From the NCBI RefSeq assembly GCF_042653925.1, contig NZ_JBHSFQ010000016.1, forward strand, positions 1 through 64,000: a stretch of DNA of 64,000 bases, written 5' to 3'. The notes beneath the pieces were generated by a model. It saw nothing but the letters and a program-made list of their open reading frames with translations, was not told the origin of the DNA and searched no databases. The first letter of the stretch is position 1. Each line of letters starts with the position of its first letter. The position numbers and the translations under genes were made by a program. Of this stretch, positions 48,555 through 56,817 are shown one piece after another. The stretch is from Nocardiopsis_B mangrovi. Lineage in GTDB: Bacteria > Actinomycetota > Actinomycetes > Streptosporangiales > Streptosporangiaceae.

Positions 48555-49076
48555 TCAGCGCGCCGGCGTGCGGGCGGGCGCCAGGCGGCGGCGCTCGACG
48601 TGCCCGGCGGGGGTCAGGCAGGCGGCGAAGGGGCCGCTGCCGGAGCACACCCGGTCCAGGAACGGGTCGAGGTGGTCGCTGTGCCACCGGCCCGGGCCCG
48701 AGGCGCCCACGGCGGCGGTGTCGGTGAGCTCGTCGTAGGCCAGCCGGAGTGCGTGCAGCCGGCCGACGGCCTCGTGGTGCTCCCACCACACCGGGCACCA
48801 GCCGGCGGTCTCGCCGACGTAGACGGGCACCAGGAAGTCGTTCACCCAGCTGACCAGCGAGGCGAGCTCGCCCCGGTAGGCGTCGCGGGACATGTTGAAG
48901 ATGAACGGCGTGGAGTCGTCGGGGTCGGGCCGGGGCGGCGTGGCCGCGGCCAGCTCGGTCAGCTGTGTCTGCAGCCTGATGACGTCTGCGCCCAGCTTGT
49001 GCATGGCGTTCTGGAGGTGCGCGACACGCTTCGACAGCCCGTCGTCGGTCGCGATGCGGTCGTCCGTGGAGGTCAT
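48555..49076 (-). CDS. DUF4913 domain protein
   Basis: A 173-residue protein. An N-terminal helix likely forms a short coil (LSKRVAHLQNAMHKLGADVIRLQTQLTELAA). The core (LASLVSWVNDFLVPVYVGETAGWCPVWWEHHEAVGRLHALRLAYDEL) follows the DUF4913 pattern, in which the WCPxWWxHxEAxxRLxAL signature is conserved. Members are often found in mobile or plasmid-borne gene sets in actinobacteria; here it stands beside coaA with no mobility gene. Function unknown. Confidence 0.78.
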   Translation of the reverse strand: MTSTDDRIATDDGLSKRVAHLQNAMHKLGADVIRLQTQLTELAAATPPRPDPDDSTPFIFNMSRDAYRGELASLVSWVNDFLVPVYVGETAGWCPVWWEHHEAVGRLHALRLAYDELTDTAAVGASGPGRWHSDHLDPFLDRVCSGSGPFAACLTPAGHVERRRLAPARTPAR

Positions 49077-49310
49077 GCGGCGAGTCCCGTACTGCTGTCC
49101 GTGCCCGAAATGGCGTTCAGGCTAGTAAACCAGTGCCCGGGGGTCCGCCCGGGCGACGATGGGAAGGCTGCTTCGACCGTACGCCACCCCAGACACCGCC
49201 GGGGGCCACCCGCCTCCGGTTCGCGCCCGGACCTGCGGGTAGGTTCCGGGCTGCTGCGTGCGGCGATGGAAGAATCGACGGAAACACCATGACGGGATGA
49301 CATCCATGGT

Positions 49311-49316
49311 TACTCT
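49311..49316 (+). promoter_or_regulatory. Candidate -10 for the Uma2 gene
   Basis: TACTCT at 49311-49316 lies 37 bases before the ATG at 49354 and supports that start over the upstream ATG at 49297. Confidence 0.4.
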
Positions 49317-49353
49317 GGGCGACGAAAACGATCCGACCACCGGAGGTAGTGAC

Positions 49354-50010
49354 ATGGGCGCGCTCTCCGCGACCGCACCGAAGGCATCGGAGACGGAGGC
49401 ACCAGAGGCCGAGGGGCACGGTGCTCCCGAGATGCCGCGAACTCAGGCCACTTCGTGGCCGGTGCCCCCGCCCGATGGCTACACCGCCGACGACCTCGAC
49501 CGGCTTCCGGATCTCCCCCCGCATACCGAGTTGATCGACGGGAGCCTCGTCTTCGTGAGTCCGCAAAAGCTGTTCCACATGCTGGTCCTGCGTCTGCTGG
49601 AGCGGTCCCTCGAACCCGCCTGCCCGAAAGGTCTCCGTGTGCGCCGCGAGATGACCGTGCTTCTCGGTCCGCAGCAGCGGCCGGAGCCCGACATCATGGT
49701 AGTCCGGGCCGATGCCGAGACGGGCAGTGACCAGACGTCCTACCCCGCCGATTCCGTCCTATTGGCCGTCGAGGTGGTCTCGCCCGACTCTCGGGCGCGC
49801 GATCGCGAGCGGAAACCGCAGCTCTACGCGAAGGCCGGCATCAAGCACTTCTGGCGGATCGAGGACGAGCAGGGAGGCGTGGTCGTCTACGTCTACGAAC
49901 TGGACCCCGCCACCGGCGCCTACGTCGCCACCGGCGTCCACCGCAAGGAACTGAAACTCGGTGTGCCGTTCGACATCGAGATCGACCTGACGGAGATCGA
50001 CGGGATGTAG
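49354..50010 (+). CDS. Uma2-type (DUF820) restriction-endonuclease-fold protein
   Basis: A 218-residue protein of the Uma2 family, proteins with a PD-(D/E)xK nuclease fold. The pattern PEPDIMVV, then ADSVLLAVEVVSPDSRARDRERKPQLYAKAGIKHFWRI, provides the expected D, E and K. ATG 49354 is chosen because GGAGGT lies six bases upstream. The first 45 residues are acidic and low complexity. The role of this family is unsettled. It is single, with a T-tract terminator. Confidence 0.88.
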   Translation: MGALSATAPKASETEAPEAEGHGAPEMPRTQATSWPVPPPDGYTADDLDRLPDLPPHTELIDGSLVFVSPQKLFHMLVLRLLERSLEPACPKGLRVRREMTVLLGPQQRPEPDIMVVRADAETGSDQTSYPADSVLLAVEVVSPDSRARDRERKPQLYAKAGIKHFWRIEDEQGGVVVYVYELDPATGAYVATGVHRKELKLGVPFDIEIDLTEIDGM

Positions 50011-50023
50011 TGCCGGTGTTCCG

Positions 50024-50046
50024 GGCCGTCCACGGGGCGGCCTTTT
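50024..50046 (+). terminator. Terminator with T tract after the Uma2 gene
   Basis: GGCCGTCC 50024-50031 pairs with GGGCGGCC 50035-50042 (one G-T pair), then TTTT 50043-50046. It is the only hairpin in the window with a classical T run. Confidence 0.75.
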
Positions 50047-50166
50047 CCGTTGTGCACCGTGGTCGTTTCCGGCGGGCCGTATTCCGCCTGTCAGTCGCGT
50101 GGGGCATGCTCTCAGGAAGGGCGGGCGGAGGCCGCACCGACCGCCACGATGCCTGAGGAGGCCCCG

Positions 50167-51663
50167 GTGCGCCAGGCACACACGGTCGATACGGTCCGGG
50201 CCGCCGAGAACCGGCTGATGGCGCGGCTGCCCGACGGCGCCCTGATGCGGCGCGCCGCCGGCGCGCTCGCCACCGTCTGCTCCCGGATGCTCCCCCGTGT
50301 CTACGGGGCCCGTGTGGTCCTCCTGGTCGGCAGCGGCGACAACGGCGGCGACGCCCTCTACGCGGGAACGAACCTCGCCCGCCGCGGCGCGTCGGTGCGC
50401 GCGGTCCTCGCGGGATCGCGGGTGCACGAGGCCGGGCTGGCCGCCCTGCGGGGGGCGGGCGGGCGGGCGCTGTCCGTCCGGGGTGAGGAGGAGCAGGCGC
50501 GCGCCGACGCCGAGGCCGAGATCGCCGCCGCGGACCTGATCGTCGACGGCCTGCTGGGCATCGGCGGACGCGGCGGCCTGCGCGCGCCCCATTCCGCCCT
50601 CGCCGCGTGCGCCGAGGGCGCGTCCGCACCCGTGGTGGCCGTCGACCTGCCCAGCGGCATCGACGCCGACACCGGGGCCGTCGAGGGCGCCGCGGTGCGC
50701 GCCGACGTCACCGTCACCTTCGGTACCCACAAGCCCGGCCTGTTCGTCGACCCCGGGGCCGAACGCGCGGGCGTCGTGGAGTTCGCCGACATCGGGCTGG
50801 GCCCGGAGCTGCCCTTCGCGCGGCTGGAGGTCCCGCAGGCCGCCGACATCGCCGCCCTGCTGCCGTCCCCCGGCCGCGAGGCCGACAAGTACCGCCGCGG
50901 CGTCCTCGGCGTGGCGGCGGGCTCCCAGCGCTACCGCGGGGCGGCGGTCCTCACGGTCGGCGGGGCGCTGCGCGGGGGCGTCGGCATGGTCCGTTACGCG
51001 GGCCACGCGGACGCCGTCACCGAGGTGCTGCACCACTGGCCCGAAACGGTGGCGTCGGAGCTCGACCCGGTCGATCCGCTCGCCGCCCTTCCGGGGCGGG
51101 TGGCCGCGTGGGTGATCGGCCCGGGCCGCGGGCTGCACCCCATGTCCGTCCTGGAGCTGGAGGCGGTGCTCGACACCGCGCTTCCGGTCCTCGTCGACGC
51201 GGACGCGCTCACGCTGGTCGCCCGCAGCCCCGACCTGGTGCGCGCGCGGACCGCCCCGACCCTGCTCACCCCGCACGCCGGTGAGATGTCCCGGCTGCTG
51301 CGCGGCACCGACCGGGCCGCCATCGAGGCCGGCCGGCTGGAGCACGCCACCCGCGCCGCGGAAGAGTACGGCTGCACCGTGCTGCTCAAGGGGTCCACGA
51401 CCGTGGTCGCCGAGCCGGGCCGGCCCGCTGTGGCCAACCCGACGGGCACCTCCCTGCTGGCGACCGCGGGGAGCGGCGATGTGCTGGCGGGGCTCACCGG
51501 CGCGCTGCTCTCCGGCGGGCTCGCCCCCCGCGAGGCGGCGGTGTGCGGCGCCTACCTGCACGGGCTGGCGGCCCGGCTGGCCCATGACGGCGCCCCGATC
51601 TCGGCGTCCGACCTCGTCCCCGCCATCCCCGAGGCGATCGGCACGGTGCTCGCCGCCGGGTGA
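50167..51663 (+). CDS. nnr: Bifunctional NAD(P)HX epimerase/dehydratase
   Basis: A 498-residue repair enzyme that restores damaged hydrated NADH and NADPH. The N-terminal epimerase domain (YjeF_N) has VGSGDNGGDALYAG and DGLLGIGGRG; the C-terminal ADP- or ATP-dependent dehydratase has LTPHAGEMSRLL, the substrate loop and GSGDVLAGLTGALL. GTG 50167 is chosen because GAGGAGG lies 5 bases before it and it gives MRQAHTVDTVRAAENRLM, the usual start; an ATG at 50149 would add six residues. Confidence 0.93.
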   Translation: MRQAHTVDTVRAAENRLMARLPDGALMRRAAGALATVCSRMLPRVYGARVVLLVGSGDNGGDALYAGTNLARRGASVRAVLAGSRVHEAGLAALRGAGGRALSVRGEEEQARADAEAEIAAADLIVDGLLGIGGRGGLRAPHSALAACAEGASAPVVAVDLPSGIDADTGAVEGAAVRADVTVTFGTHKPGLFVDPGAERAGVVEFADIGLGPELPFARLEVPQAADIAALLPSPGREADKYRRGVLGVAAGSQRYRGAAVLTVGGALRGGVGMVRYAGHADAVTEVLHHWPETVASELDPVDPLAALPGRVAAWVIGPGRGLHPMSVLELEAVLDTALPVLVDADALTLVARSPDLVRARTAPTLLTPHAGEMSRLLRGTDRAAIEAGRLEHATRAAEEYGCTVLLKGSTTVVAEPGRPAVANPTGTSLLATAGSGDVLAGLTGALLSGGLAPREAAVCGAYLHGLAARLAHDGAPISASDLVPAIPEAIGTVLAAG

Positions 51664-51741
51664 CGCTCCCGGAGGGGACGCCCGGCCCCACCCCGGCCGC
51701 CGCGGGGCGTGCCGCACGCCTCCGGACCGGGCCGGTGCCGG

Positions 51742-52236
51742 TCAGGCGCGGAGCGTGCGGGCGCGGCGCAGGGCGATGCCGACGATGTCGGCGATGAAGT
51801 AGTCGCCGGGGTCGCGGTGGTCGTGCAGCAGGTGCAGGTCGGCGTCCTCGACCCACAGGAACTCGGTGTGCTTGCCCGGCTCCAGCCGCGGGGCCGCCAA
51901 GTCGCCCTCGACGCGCACGAGGTAGTCCACCTCGTGGCGTTCGACGCCGTCGTCCGGGGTCCACACCAGCCGGTAGATCTCGGCGAGCACGCCGGTCAGC
52001 CGCCAGCCGGTCTCCTCGGCGATCTCCCGGGTGAGGGCGTCCAGCACGGTCTCGCCCGGCTCGACGTGCCCGCCGACGATGTCCCAGCAGTGGGGGAACA
52101 CCTTGCGGCCGGGGGAGCGGCGCTGGGCGAAGGCCCGCCCGCTGTCGTCCACGATCACGGCGGCCGCCACCCAGCGGTTCCCGTCGTCGGTCGCGGGGAA
52201 CACGATGTCCTCCGCCACCAGCACGTCCGTGCCCAT
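51742..52236 (-). CDS. Nudix hydrolase
   Basis: A 164-residue Nudix protein from the ATG at 52236, preceded at 6 bases by AAGGAGG. The Nudix box begins at G56 and runs to residue 78 (GxxxxxE at 56-62, REIAEE at 70-75, G77); all metal-binding Glu residues are present. The family clears nucleotide derivatives by diphosphate hydrolysis. The substrate cannot be named. It converges on nnr and lies downstream of the TetR gene in the same direction. Confidence 0.92.
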   Translation of the reverse strand: MGTDVLVAEDIVFPATDDGNRWVAAAVIVDDSGRAFAQRRSPGRKVFPHCWDIVGGHVEPGETVLDALTREIAEETGWRLTGVLAEIYRLVWTPDDGVERHEVDYLVRVEGDLAAPRLEPGKHTEFLWVEDADLHLLHDHRDPGDYFIADIVGIALRRARTLRA

Positions 52237-52379
52237 CGGCCGCCTCCTTACTCCCCTACGGCGGCCGCCACCGGCGTGGCGGCCCGACCCGGCCGGCGCG
52301 GGCTCCGCGCGCCGGCCGGAGCCGTCCGCGTGCCCGTCCGACCGGCTCGGGCGCGCTTGTCCCGCCGGTCCGACCGACG

Positions 52380-53027
52380 CTACACCCCACCCGTCCCCGA
52401 GGAGCGCCGAGGGAGCCGGAGGGTGAGCAGCCTCGCGCGCGGGGCCAGCCGCGCCGCCAGCTCGAACACGCCCTCGGTGCGGCTGTGGTCGGCGTCCAGC
52501 ACGGAGAACAGGTTCGCGCCGAGGTAGTAGGTGATCGCGCCGTAGGCGACCTCCCGGGCCGGGAGCAGCCGGGCCAGCGGCGACCCGCCCAGGACGCGCT
52601 CCCAGTTCTCCTCGATGAGGGCGATCCAGGGTTCGGCGCGCGCGTTGATCTCCGCGCGCAGGTCGGGGTTGGCGACCGCGGCGGCCACCAGTTCGCAGAA
52701 CTCGGCGAGGTAGCCGCCCTCCAGGTCGGTGCGGTAGATCTCCACCGCCACCTCCACCAGTTCCTCCAGCGATGTGGCGCGGGCGGCGGCGGCGCCGTGC
52801 AGGGCCATGCGCTTCTCCGAGGAGCGGTCCAGCGCCGCGAGCAGCACCTGGTCGACGCCGCCGAAGTGGTAGAAGACCAGCGCCGAGTTCACCCCCGCCT
52901 CCTTGGCGATGGCCCGCGCCGAGGCCGCGGCGTAGCCGTCCTCGCGCAGGACCTTCCCGGCCGCCGTGATGAGGCGGTCGCGCGTCTCCTCGCTGGTCCG
53001 CTTGGTGTGCGGGGTGCTCTTGGCCAC
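52380..53027 (-). CDS. TetR-family regulator beside a palindromic operator
   Basis: A 215-residue regulator from GTG 53027, which follows GGGGGA; a longer in-frame start would put a Pro-rich, non-coding-like stretch in front. Helix-turn-helix: ARAIAKEAGVNSALVFYHFGGVDQVLLAALDRS. The rest is a helical ligand domain. It diverges from the membrane/SRPBCC-like gene, and an 18-bp palindrome lies 67 bases from its start, so it is likely autoregulated and controls the divergent gene. Confidence 0.9.
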   Translation of the reverse strand: MAKSTPHTKRTSEETRDRLITAAGKVLREDGYAAASARAIAKEAGVNSALVFYHFGGVDQVLLAALDRSSEKRMALHGAAAARATSLEELVEVAVEIYRTDLEGGYLAEFCELVAAAVANPDLRAEINARAEPWIALIEENWERVLGGSPLARLLPAREVAYGAITYYLGANLFSVLDADHSRTEGVFELAARLAPRARLLTLRLPRRSSGTGGV

Positions 53028-53081
53028 GGTGTGTCCCCCATGCGATGTCCGAGGCGCGGACGGCCGCCGCCGCGCCATCGC

Positions 53082-53110
53082 TTCATCATATGGTTTAATC
53101 AAGCGATTAA
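53082..53110 (+). promoter_or_regulatory. Candidate promoter overlapping the TetR palindrome
   Basis: TTCATC (53082-53087) and GATTAA (53105-53110) are separated by 17 bases, giving a start near 53117. The -10 lies inside the palindrome arm, so a bound repressor would block this promoter. Confidence 0.4.
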
Positions 53111-53111
53111 A
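53094..53111. promoter_or_regulatory. TetR-type palindromic operator
   Basis: TTTAATC-AAGC-GATTAAA, perfect 7-bp arms around a four-base centre. It lies in the divergent region between the TetR gene and the gene at 53155, and both promoters overlap it. AT-rich palindromes of this length are typical TetR-family sites. Confidence 0.7.
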
Positions 53112-53154
53112 TCGCCTGCCGAACAAGGCGGCGGACGGGATGGAGGGAGCGACC

Positions 53155-54216
53155 GTGGACCAGGATCTTCCCCCGGATGGAGAACGGCCCGGCGGAGCCG
53201 GAGAGACCGGCGGAACCGGTGGCGCGGGATCCGGCGCCATCGGCTCCGGGCCGCCCTGCGAACCCGACCGCACCGCGGGCGCCCGCGCCCGCCTGCTCCT
53301 CGCCGGGGCGCTGACGGCGCTCTTCGGCGCGCTGCTGGCCTACCGGGTGCTCAAGGCCGGGAACCTGGAGCAGACGGCGCTGTTCTACGTCGGCATCCCG
53401 GCGGTCATCGCGCTCACCGTGGTGTTCACCGCGCGCCCGCGCTCGACGGCCGGGATCGCCATCGCCGTGACCACGATCGGGCTCCTGCTGGCGGGCCCGC
53501 TGCTCGACGAGGGGTTCGTCTGCCTGCTGATGGCCGCACCGCTCTTCTACCTGGTCGCGATGCTCGTCGGGTGGATGGCGGGGGAGGCGCGGCGTGGCGG
53601 CCGCCGGTCGCGGTGGCACGCCGCGGCCCTCGGCCCCGTCCTGCTGCTGCTGTGCGCCGAGGGCGTCGCCGGGGTCGCCTACCTCCCGCCGGCCGGTGAG
53701 GGGCGGGCCGCGGTGGTGGTGCCCGCCCCGCCCTCCGCGGTCACGTCCGCGCTGGCCGCGGAGCCCGACTACGCCCCGCCGCGGGCGCTCCTCTTCCGCG
53801 CCGTCCCCTTCCCCCGCCCCACCGCCGCCGAAGGGACCGGACTCGATGTCGGCGACCGGCGGCACATCGCGTTCACCCCGCGCCGCTCGCTCGGCCTGAA
53901 CGCCGAGCCGACCCCGCGGGGCATGCTGCTGGAGATCACCGAGAGCCGGGTCGACGCCGATGGCGGCCGCGTCGTCTTCACCGTCGTGGACGACACCACG
54001 CTGGCGCGCTGGCTGGATCTGCGCGCGGCCGAGGCGACCTGGCGCGCGTCGGACGACGGCACCCGGATGGCCTGGACGCTGCACTACCACCGGACGTTCG
54101 AGCCGTCCTGGTACTGGTCGCCGGTCCAGCGCCACGCGATGGACCGGGCGGCGGGCTACCTGGCCGACACCTTCGCCGCCGGAGCGGCCGCCCCCGGGGA
54201 GGTGCCCGCGCCGTGA
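53155..54216 (+). CDS. Membrane protein with C-terminal SRPBCC-like domain
   Basis: A 353-residue protein from GTG 53155, preceded by GGAGGGA at 6 bases; an ATG at 53140 would place that site inside the gene. A disordered Gly/Pro start is followed by about five spans (45-64, 74-93, 98-115, 118-142, 155-176). Residues 185-345 form a soluble domain with alternating strands (PRGMLLEITESRVD, RVVFTVVD, MAWTLHYHRTFEPSWYWSPV), reminiscent of SRPBCC or START-like folds; this is weak evidence. It diverges from a TetR gene and is likely repressed by it. Function unknown. Confidence 0.72.
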   Translation: MDQDLPPDGERPGGAGETGGTGGAGSGAIGSGPPCEPDRTAGARARLLLAGALTALFGALLAYRVLKAGNLEQTALFYVGIPAVIALTVVFTARPRSTAGIAIAVTTIGLLLAGPLLDEGFVCLLMAAPLFYLVAMLVGWMAGEARRGGRRSRWHAAALGPVLLLLCAEGVAGVAYLPPAGEGRAAVVVPAPPSAVTSALAAEPDYAPPRALLFRAVPFPRPTAAEGTGLDVGDRRHIAFTPRRSLGLNAEPTPRGMLLEITESRVDADGGRVVFTVVDDTTLARWLDLRAAEATWRASDDGTRMAWTLHYHRTFEPSWYWSPVQRHAMDRAAGYLADTFAAGAAAPGEVPAP

Positions 54217-54814
54217 AGACCGCCCCCCGAAGCGCCCCCCGCCCCGAGCCCGCCCCCGCGACCGCGGACACGCGCGCGGCCGAGGCCCGCCGCCGCGGCT
54301 CCCCGGGGAGCGGCGGACGGCCGGGTACCCGGCGCAGGACCGATGGCCCCGCGGCGCCCACGCCGCGAGGAGCGGCCCCACCCACTCGACTCACCGCGGC
54401 GCCCGGGCCGTGGCGACGGCGCCGTTCGTCCGTTGATGCGGATGCGGAGCCGCGCGGACTCCGCCGCCCACGACGTCCGGGGCGGGAGGTCGAACCCGGA
54501 CTGCGCCGGCCCGCGGCCGTACTCCCCCGGCCGGGCGCGGCCGGGGCGCGGGCGGTGCCCCGGGCGGTGACCCCGCCCTCCATATCGGTGAGCCGAGCGG
54601 CGACGCCATGGGGGATCGCCGGGCGCGCGGGGCCGTGGACGGCCTCCTCGCGGAGGCGGGACGGGAACCCGCGGCAGCCGTCGGCGGTGCGGCCGAGCGG
54701 GAGCGGCGGGTCGCACCGGATGCCTCGTGGCGGGACGGCGGCGGCCGGCCTCCGCTGCCCCGGGGGCCCGGAGACACCGGCCGGAGCAGAGCGCGGCCCG
54801 GCACGGGGCCTCCG
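54217..54814. other. GC-rich gap before the methyltransferase gene
   Basis: About 600 bases, very GC-rich. Several ORFs run through it (for example 54213-54818) but their translations are Arg/Pro/Gly/Ala-rich with no fold. An in-frame stretch before 54815 belongs to the next frame and shows no ribosome site. I see no promoter or gene I would defend. Confidence 0.5.
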
Positions 54815-56167
54815 ATGACCGGCCCGGGGCCGGTCGCGATCGCGAGCGCGGCGGTCGCGGCCGCCGCGCCGCCGGGCGTCGTGCGGCCGGGCGGCCTGCC
54901 CGAGCTGTGGCACGATCCCGCACTCATCCGCGCGGTCGCCCTCTTCGGTCCGCTCGTGGCGGTCCTCGCCCTGGTGGCGGCGGCGCGCCCCACCGCGCGC
55001 GAGACCGCCGCCGCTGTCGTCGCGACGGCGTGGAACGCCGTGGTCCTCCTGCCGCTCAACCTGGTCGCCATCGACGCGGGCTGGTGGACGTTCCACGCCG
55101 AGGGCGCGGTCGCCCGCGGCGGACTGCCCGTCGACCTGTGGCTGGGCTGGTCGCTGCTGTGGGGGGCGCTGCCCGCGCTGCTCCAGCGCGACCTCCCGGC
55201 GCCGCTGGTCGTCGGGGTGCTCACGTGGCTCGACCTCATCCTCATGCCGCTGGCCGCCCCTATTGTCCGGCTGCATGAGGCGTGGATGCTCGGCGAGGCC
55301 GTCGGAATCGCCGTCGGGCTCGTCCCCGCCGTCGTACTCGCGAAGTGGACCCTGCGCGACCGGCGGCTCGGGCCGCGGGTCGCCGTGCAGGCCGTCCTGG
55401 CGGGGGCGCTCCTCCTGGCCCTGCCGCTCTACCTGGCCGGAATGCGGCCGGCGCCGGTGCCTCCGGTGCTCATGGGGATCGGCGTCCAGGTCGCGGCCGT
55501 GCTGCTGCTGCCCGGACTCGCCGCGGCCCGCGAGTTCGCGGTGGCCGGGCGCGGAACCCCGCTGCCCTTCGAACCACCCGTCCGCGTGGTCGACACCGGC
55601 CCCTACGCCTTCGTACGCAACCCGATGCAGCTCTGCGTCGTCCTCGGCTATCTGTCCTTCGCCCTCCTCGCCTGGGACGCGCGCCCGCTGATCGGCGCAG
55701 TGGTGGCCTTCGCGTGCGCGGCGGGCCCGGCGGCGGCCCATGAGGACGAACGCCTGCGCCGTTCCTTCGGCCCCGCCTGGGACCGCTACCGGGCGGGCGT
55801 GCGGCCGTGGCTGCCGCGCCCGCGCCCCTGGCCGGGCCGTACCCCGGCGGTGCTGTACGTGGCACGGGGGTGCGCCGTCTGCGCGCCGGTGGAGGGCTGG
55901 CTGGTGAGGCGGCGGCCGACCGCCTTGAGGGTCGCGGCGGCCGAAGCCCATCCCCGGCCGCTGCGGCGGCTCACCTACGAATCGGCCGACGGACTGCGCG
56001 CCACCGGCATCGCGGCGTTCGGTCGCGCGCTGGAGCACCTGCACCTGGGGTGGGCCCTGCTGGGCTGGGTGATCGGCCTCCCGGGGGTGGCCCGGTGCCT
56101 GGGCCTCTGCGCCGACGCCTTCGGCGCGGGCCCCCGCACCACATCACGAGCCGCCCCCGACGCCTGA
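54815..56167 (+). CDS. Isoprenylcysteine methyltransferase-like membrane protein fused to a CxxC domain
   Basis: A 450-residue fusion. Several N-terminal spans (about 40-230) include LNLVAIDAGWWTFHAEGAVARGGLPVDLW. A membrane methyltransferase segment follows, GPYAFVRNPMQLC at 262-274 and an HEDERLRRSFGPAWDRYRAGVRPWLPR end, matching the ICMT/PEMT family. From about 345 comes LYVARGCAVCAPVEGWL with C353 and C356, then a helical end; it resembles DUF393 thiol-disulfide proteins. The start is uncertain because no good ribosome site is seen. The gene lies downstream of the SRPBCC-like gene. Substrate unknown. Confidence 0.75.
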   Translation: MTGPGPVAIASAAVAAAAPPGVVRPGGLPELWHDPALIRAVALFGPLVAVLALVAAARPTARETAAAVVATAWNAVVLLPLNLVAIDAGWWTFHAEGAVARGGLPVDLWLGWSLLWGALPALLQRDLPAPLVVGVLTWLDLILMPLAAPIVRLHEAWMLGEAVGIAVGLVPAVVLAKWTLRDRRLGPRVAVQAVLAGALLLALPLYLAGMRPAPVPPVLMGIGVQVAAVLLLPGLAAAREFAVAGRGTPLPFEPPVRVVDTGPYAFVRNPMQLCVVLGYLSFALLAWDARPLIGAVVAFACAAGPAAAHEDERLRRSFGPAWDRYRAGVRPWLPRPRPWPGRTPAVLYVARGCAVCAPVEGWLVRRRPTALRVAAAEAHPRPLRRLTYESADGLRATGIAAFGRALEHLHLGWALLGWVIGLPGVARCLGLCADAFGAGPRTTSRAAPDA

Positions 56168-56817
56168 TCCGCCCGCTGATCTCCACCGCCCGGTGACGGG
56201 CGCGGTGCGGAGAAGCCGGCCGTCCTCGGAGCCGGGGCGCACGTCCACCGCGGCGCACCCGGTGCGCCCGTCCCCGACCGGGTGCGCGCGGAACGCGCCG
56301 CGCCGGCGGGACGGTCCGCACCGCGTCGGCGGCTGTCGGCACTGCGGCGGAGCCGCGCCCCCGCGCGGGGTATCGGGGCCCGGCATCGACGGCACGGCGG
56401 CTCCAGCGGCCCGTCGGTCCTGGCCCGATGGGCCGCTGGGGCCCGGTTCCCCCGCTGCCGTGGGTCGCGCGGTGGAGGTGCGCACGCGGGGCGGCCGTCG
56501 CCGCATCGGCGCCAGGGCGGGGGCGGCCGGTGCGGTTGCCCGGCATCCGAGGCACGGCCGGTGCGGGGCGGGCGCCGGGCCTGGTCGGGCGGGTGGGGGA
56601 GCCGTGCCGCGGCCCGGGGCGGGCGCGCATTGGGCGGTGCGGGGGATCGGACGGGCGGACGGCTGTGAGGGGTGAGGTCCGAGAGGCTTGGTGGCGGGCC
56701 GGATGCTCGCGATAACGTAGGCGATCCGCCGGTGGTATGCGCTCCGGCGCGAACGGCGCACCCCAAGCGGGCTGATACCGAACCTCCCCCCGGATCCGGG
56801 CACGCGTAAGGGACCTT
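56168..56817. other. Intergenic region before the PrsW-like gene
   Basis: This 650-base gap starts with a hairpin (56184-56207) and is otherwise GC-rich with no defensible ORF. A short AT-richer patch near 56710-56740 (GATAACGTAGGCGAT, GGTATGCG) might hold a promoter; it does not match consensus well. Confidence 0.5.
56184..56207 (+). terminator. Hairpin after the methyltransferase gene
   Basis: CACCGCCCG pairs with CGGGCGCGGTG with a two-base bulge, 17 bases after the stop. Confidence 0.5.

Noticed and set aside
54213..54818. A 201-codon plus-strand ORF starting on the SRPBCC-like gene stop
   Set aside because: Arg/Pro/Gly-rich with no fold; no evidence that the GTG overlap is used.
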